DNA of 64,000 nt from Hafnia alvei (GTDB lineage: Bacteria; Pseudomonadota; Gammaproteobacteria; Enterobacterales; Enterobacteriaceae), in assembly GCF_964063325.1 (NCBI RefSeq), contig NZ_OZ061315.1:3038001-3102000 (forward strand), read 5' to 3'. The stretch's first letter is position 1. The number at the start of each line of letters is the position of its first letter. Below, in pieces: positions 62,007 to 64,000 of the stretch. The position numbers were made by a program, and so were the translations under genes. Under the pieces are notes generated by a model. The model made no database searches, had not been told where the DNA came from, and saw only the letters and a program-made list of their open reading frames with translations.

Positions 62007-63530
62007 TTACGGCCTTGTTGTTAAAGTTGAAGCAGAGCTAAACCAGTGTTGCACGTTCGTCATTGCGGCACTGGACGTATCCAGAATCGGCTGAGGATAA
62101 ACTCCCAGCGCAACCAGCAGAACCACCAGCAGCAGAATAATCGACAGCTCACGCGTGCTCATGCCCGGCAGCGGCTTGTCAGATTTTGGTGCACCGTAAT
62201 AAGCGCGCTGCATCATGATTAACGAATAAACAGAGGCAAATACCAGACCGAAGGTAGAGATAATCGTGATAACCGGCACCACTTGGAAGCTGCCGAACAG
62301 GATCATGAACTCACCAACGAAGTTACCGGTACCCGGCATACCTAAGGTGGCAACGGCAAAGAACAGCGACAGCGCAGGCAGGTATTTAATCCGGCCCCAC
62401 AAACCGCCCATCTGACGCATATCACGCGTATGCAGACGCTCGTAAAGCTGACCGCAGATGATGAACATACCGGCAGCAGACAGACCGTGTGCAATCATCT
62501 GAATAACCGCGCCCTGATAGGCCAGTTGGCTACCGGAGTAAATCGCGATCAACACGAAGCCCATGTGGGAAACGGAGGTATAAGCAATCAGACGCTTAAT
62601 ATCAGTCTGAGCAAACGCCATCCATGCACCGTAGAAGATACCGATAACGCCTAACCACATCGCGATAGGCGCAAACTCATGGGATGCTTCAGGGAACAGC
62701 GGCAGGCTGAAACGCAGCAGACCATAGGCTGCGGTTTTCAGCAAAATCCCGGCTAAGTCAACGGAACCTGCGGTCGGTGCCTGACTGTGTGCATCAGGTA
62801 ACCAGCCATGCAATGGAACCACCGGCATCTTCACGGCGAATGCAATAAAGAAGCCCAACATCAGCAGATACTGAACGTTGTGGCTCATTGGCGTGTTCAG
62901 CAATTCTTCATAGTTAAATGTCCACACGCCGGTAGCGTTGAAGTGAACAAACACCAGACCCAGAATCGCAATCAGCATAATCAAGCCGCTGGACTGGGTG
63001 TAGATGAAGAACTTGGTTGCAGCGCTGATACGGGTTTTGCCGTCTGATGCTTTATGACCCCAAAGAGCGATCAAGAAGTACATCGGCACCAGCATCATTT
63101 CCCAGAAGAAGAAGAACAGGAACAGGTCGATGGCTAAGAACACACCGATTACGCCCCCCAGAATCCATAACAGATTCAGGTGGAAGAAGCCCTGATACTT
63201 CTGGATCTCGTTCCAAGAACAGAGGATCGCCAGAACGCCCAGCAAGCCGGTCAACACCACCATCAGCAGTGATAAACCATCCAGTGCTAGGTGGAATTCA
63301 ATCCCGAAACGTGGGATCCACGGCACGGAGAACTCTGACTGCCACTGCGGAAGACCCGTCGCCTGTGTCAGAGAATAGCCGCCCTGCAACCACAGTTGCA
63401 CAGACAACACTAACGTCAGACCCATTGCTATCAGTGCTATCCAGCGTGGAGCTTTGGTGCCGAAGCGCTCGCTCTGCCAGCTTAAAAAGCCACCGATGAA
63501 CGGGATAAGAATTAGCCAAGGTAATAACAT
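62007..63530 (-). CDS. nuoM: NADH-quinone oxidoreductase subunit M
   Basis: NuoM is an antiporter-like proton-pumping subunit of complex I. The 507-residue protein includes FFFWEMMLVPMYFLIALWGHK (with the key glutamate), VKMPVVPLHGWLPDAHSQAP and TDIKRLIAYTSVSHMGFVLI. It is separated from nuoL by a 197-bp gap that holds an ERIC element. Confidence 0.97.
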   Translation of the reverse strand: MLLPWLILIPFIGGFLSWQSERFGTKAPRWIALIAMGLTLVLSVQLWLQGGYSLTQATGLPQWQSEFSVPWIPRFGIEFHLALDGLSLLMVVLTGLLGVLAILCSWNEIQKYQGFFHLNLLWILGGVIGVFLAIDLFLFFFFWEMMLVPMYFLIALWGHKASDGKTRISAATKFFIYTQSSGLIMLIAILGLVFVHFNATGVWTFNYEELLNTPMSHNVQYLLMLGFFIAFAVKMPVVPLHGWLPDAHSQAPTAGSVDLAGILLKTAAYGLLRFSLPLFPEASHEFAPIAMWLGVIGIFYGAWMAFAQTDIKRLIAYTSVSHMGFVLIAIYSGSQLAYQGAVIQMIAHGLSAAGMFIICGQLYERLHTRDMRQMGGLWGRIKYLPALSLFFAVATLGMPGTGNFVGEFMILFGSFQVVPVITIISTFGLVFASVYSLIMMQRAYYGAPKSDKPLPGMSTRELSIILLLVVLLVALGVYPQPILDTSSAAMTNVQHWFSSASTLTTRP

Positions 63531-63600
63531 GGCGCTTTGTGTCCCTTAAAATTGAATGAGGTTTCATGCAATGGAGAACCCTAAACAGTTCTCCATAAGC

Positions 63601-63727
63601 TATACCCTATAGATTTCAAGAGGCAGGAAGGCGGCAAGTGAACGAGTCCCTAGGAGCTTACTAAAGTAAGTAACTAGGGTGAGCGAACACAGCCAACACA
63701 CCTACAACTTGAAAGATGAAGGGTATA
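63601..63727. repeat. ERIC element (127 bp)
   Basis: The element is an imperfect palindrome with terminal inverted repeats TATACCCTATAGATTTCAAG and CTTGAAAGATGAAGGGTATA. Its centre AAGTAAGTAACTAGGGTGAG matches the classical ERIC core, and length is the canonical 127 bp. Its last base directly adjoins the nuoL stop codon (63728-63730), so it is transcribed in the nuoL-nuoM intercistronic RNA. Confidence 0.9.
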
Positions 63728-64000
63728 TCACTTAACCAATAACAACAGAGCCAATACGACTACTGCGCCCACACCCATAGATGCCATATACCAGCGCAAC
63801 TGACCGTTTTCACTCACCGCAAGACCACGATTACCCCAACGCGCAAAGACGGCGAACAGGTTCATCAGGCTGTTTAGCGGATCGCGCTGTAACAGGTAAG
63901 CAATCGCTTTAAACGGCTTAACAAAGATCATGTTGTACAGCCAGTCAAAGCCCCATGCATGGAACCACCACGTTGAGAAGAAGCGACCCGGCGCGCTCTG
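63728..64000 (-). CDS. nuoL: NADH-quinone oxidoreductase subunit L, 3' end
   Basis: Only the last 90 codons are in the window; the gene continues past 64000. The visible part, QSAPGRFFSTWWFHAWGFDWLYNMIFVKP onward (split here only for description), holds the end of the long lateral helix region and the final membrane helix VGAVVVLALLLLVK. NuoL is the largest antiporter-like pump subunit of complex I. An internal ATG at 63931 is not the start. Confidence 0.95.
   Translation of the reverse strand, partial: QSAPGRFFSTWWFHAWGFDWLYNMIFVKPFKAIAYLLQRDPLNSLMNLFAVFARWGNRGLAVSENGQLRWYMASMGVGAVVVLALLLLVK

Overview
The window looks like chromosome from a member of the Enterobacterales. My best guess is Hafnia/Obesumbacterium (Hafniaceae). 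The guess rests on protein-level resemblance of nearly every housekeeping gene to its E. coli counterpart, on a 127-bp ERIC element, on a type I-F CRISPR repeat, and on gene neighbourhoods that differ from E. coli. Species is inferred, not proven. I saw no rRNA, tRNA, insertion sequence or prophage.

Layout. 1-1091: gene-poor left end with a six-repeat type I-F CRISPR array and its leader, no cas genes in view. 1092-4594: molybdopterin operon moaA-moaC-moaD-moaE (moaB not present) behind a Moco riboswitch and a candidate ModE site, then ybhK. 4675-9261: yfaY; tyrP behind two TyrR boxes; a second tryptophanyl-tRNA synthetase gene preceded by a complete Trp-type leader-peptide attenuator; yfaZ. 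9651-16284: catalase katA and a four-gene chaperone-usher fimbrial operon. 16931-30133: menaquinone genes menD-menH-menB-menC-menE, with menF separated from menD by a cryptic-mannitol PTS operon (cmtB-cmtA-yggP-yggF-yggD-yggC).

30281-38875: ycdZ, a secreted C69 dipeptidase, and hydrogenase-2 genes hybOABCDE behind a perfect FNR box. 39434-46995: a GH31 glycosidase, an MFS transporter and a divergent LacI regulator with a palindromic operator candidate, then periplasmic beta-glucosidase bglX. 47225-51999: a small membrane protein, an AT-rich membrane protein of unknown function, a solitary oligopeptide-binding protein, and a MATE exporter next to a MarR regulator. 52148-60017: a beta-glucoside region in which an OprD-like porin, a secreted SurE-like phosphatase, a BglG antiterminator, a BglF PTS permease and BglB lie in one direction and are punctuated by three RAT/terminator switches; a second SurE-like paralogue lies downstream. 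60528-64000: nuoN, nuoM and the 3' end of nuoL, with an ERIC element abutting the nuoL stop codon.

Common themes are anaerobic energy metabolism (moa, men, hyb, nuo) and carbohydrate uptake (cmt, GH31/MFS, bglX, bgl). Much of the interest lies in RNA control: a Moco riboswitch whose outer stem buries the moaA ribosome-binding site, a Trp attenuator in front of an aminoacyl-tRNA synthetase gene, and three BglG-type antiterminator sites, one of which controls a porin and a phosphatase gene.
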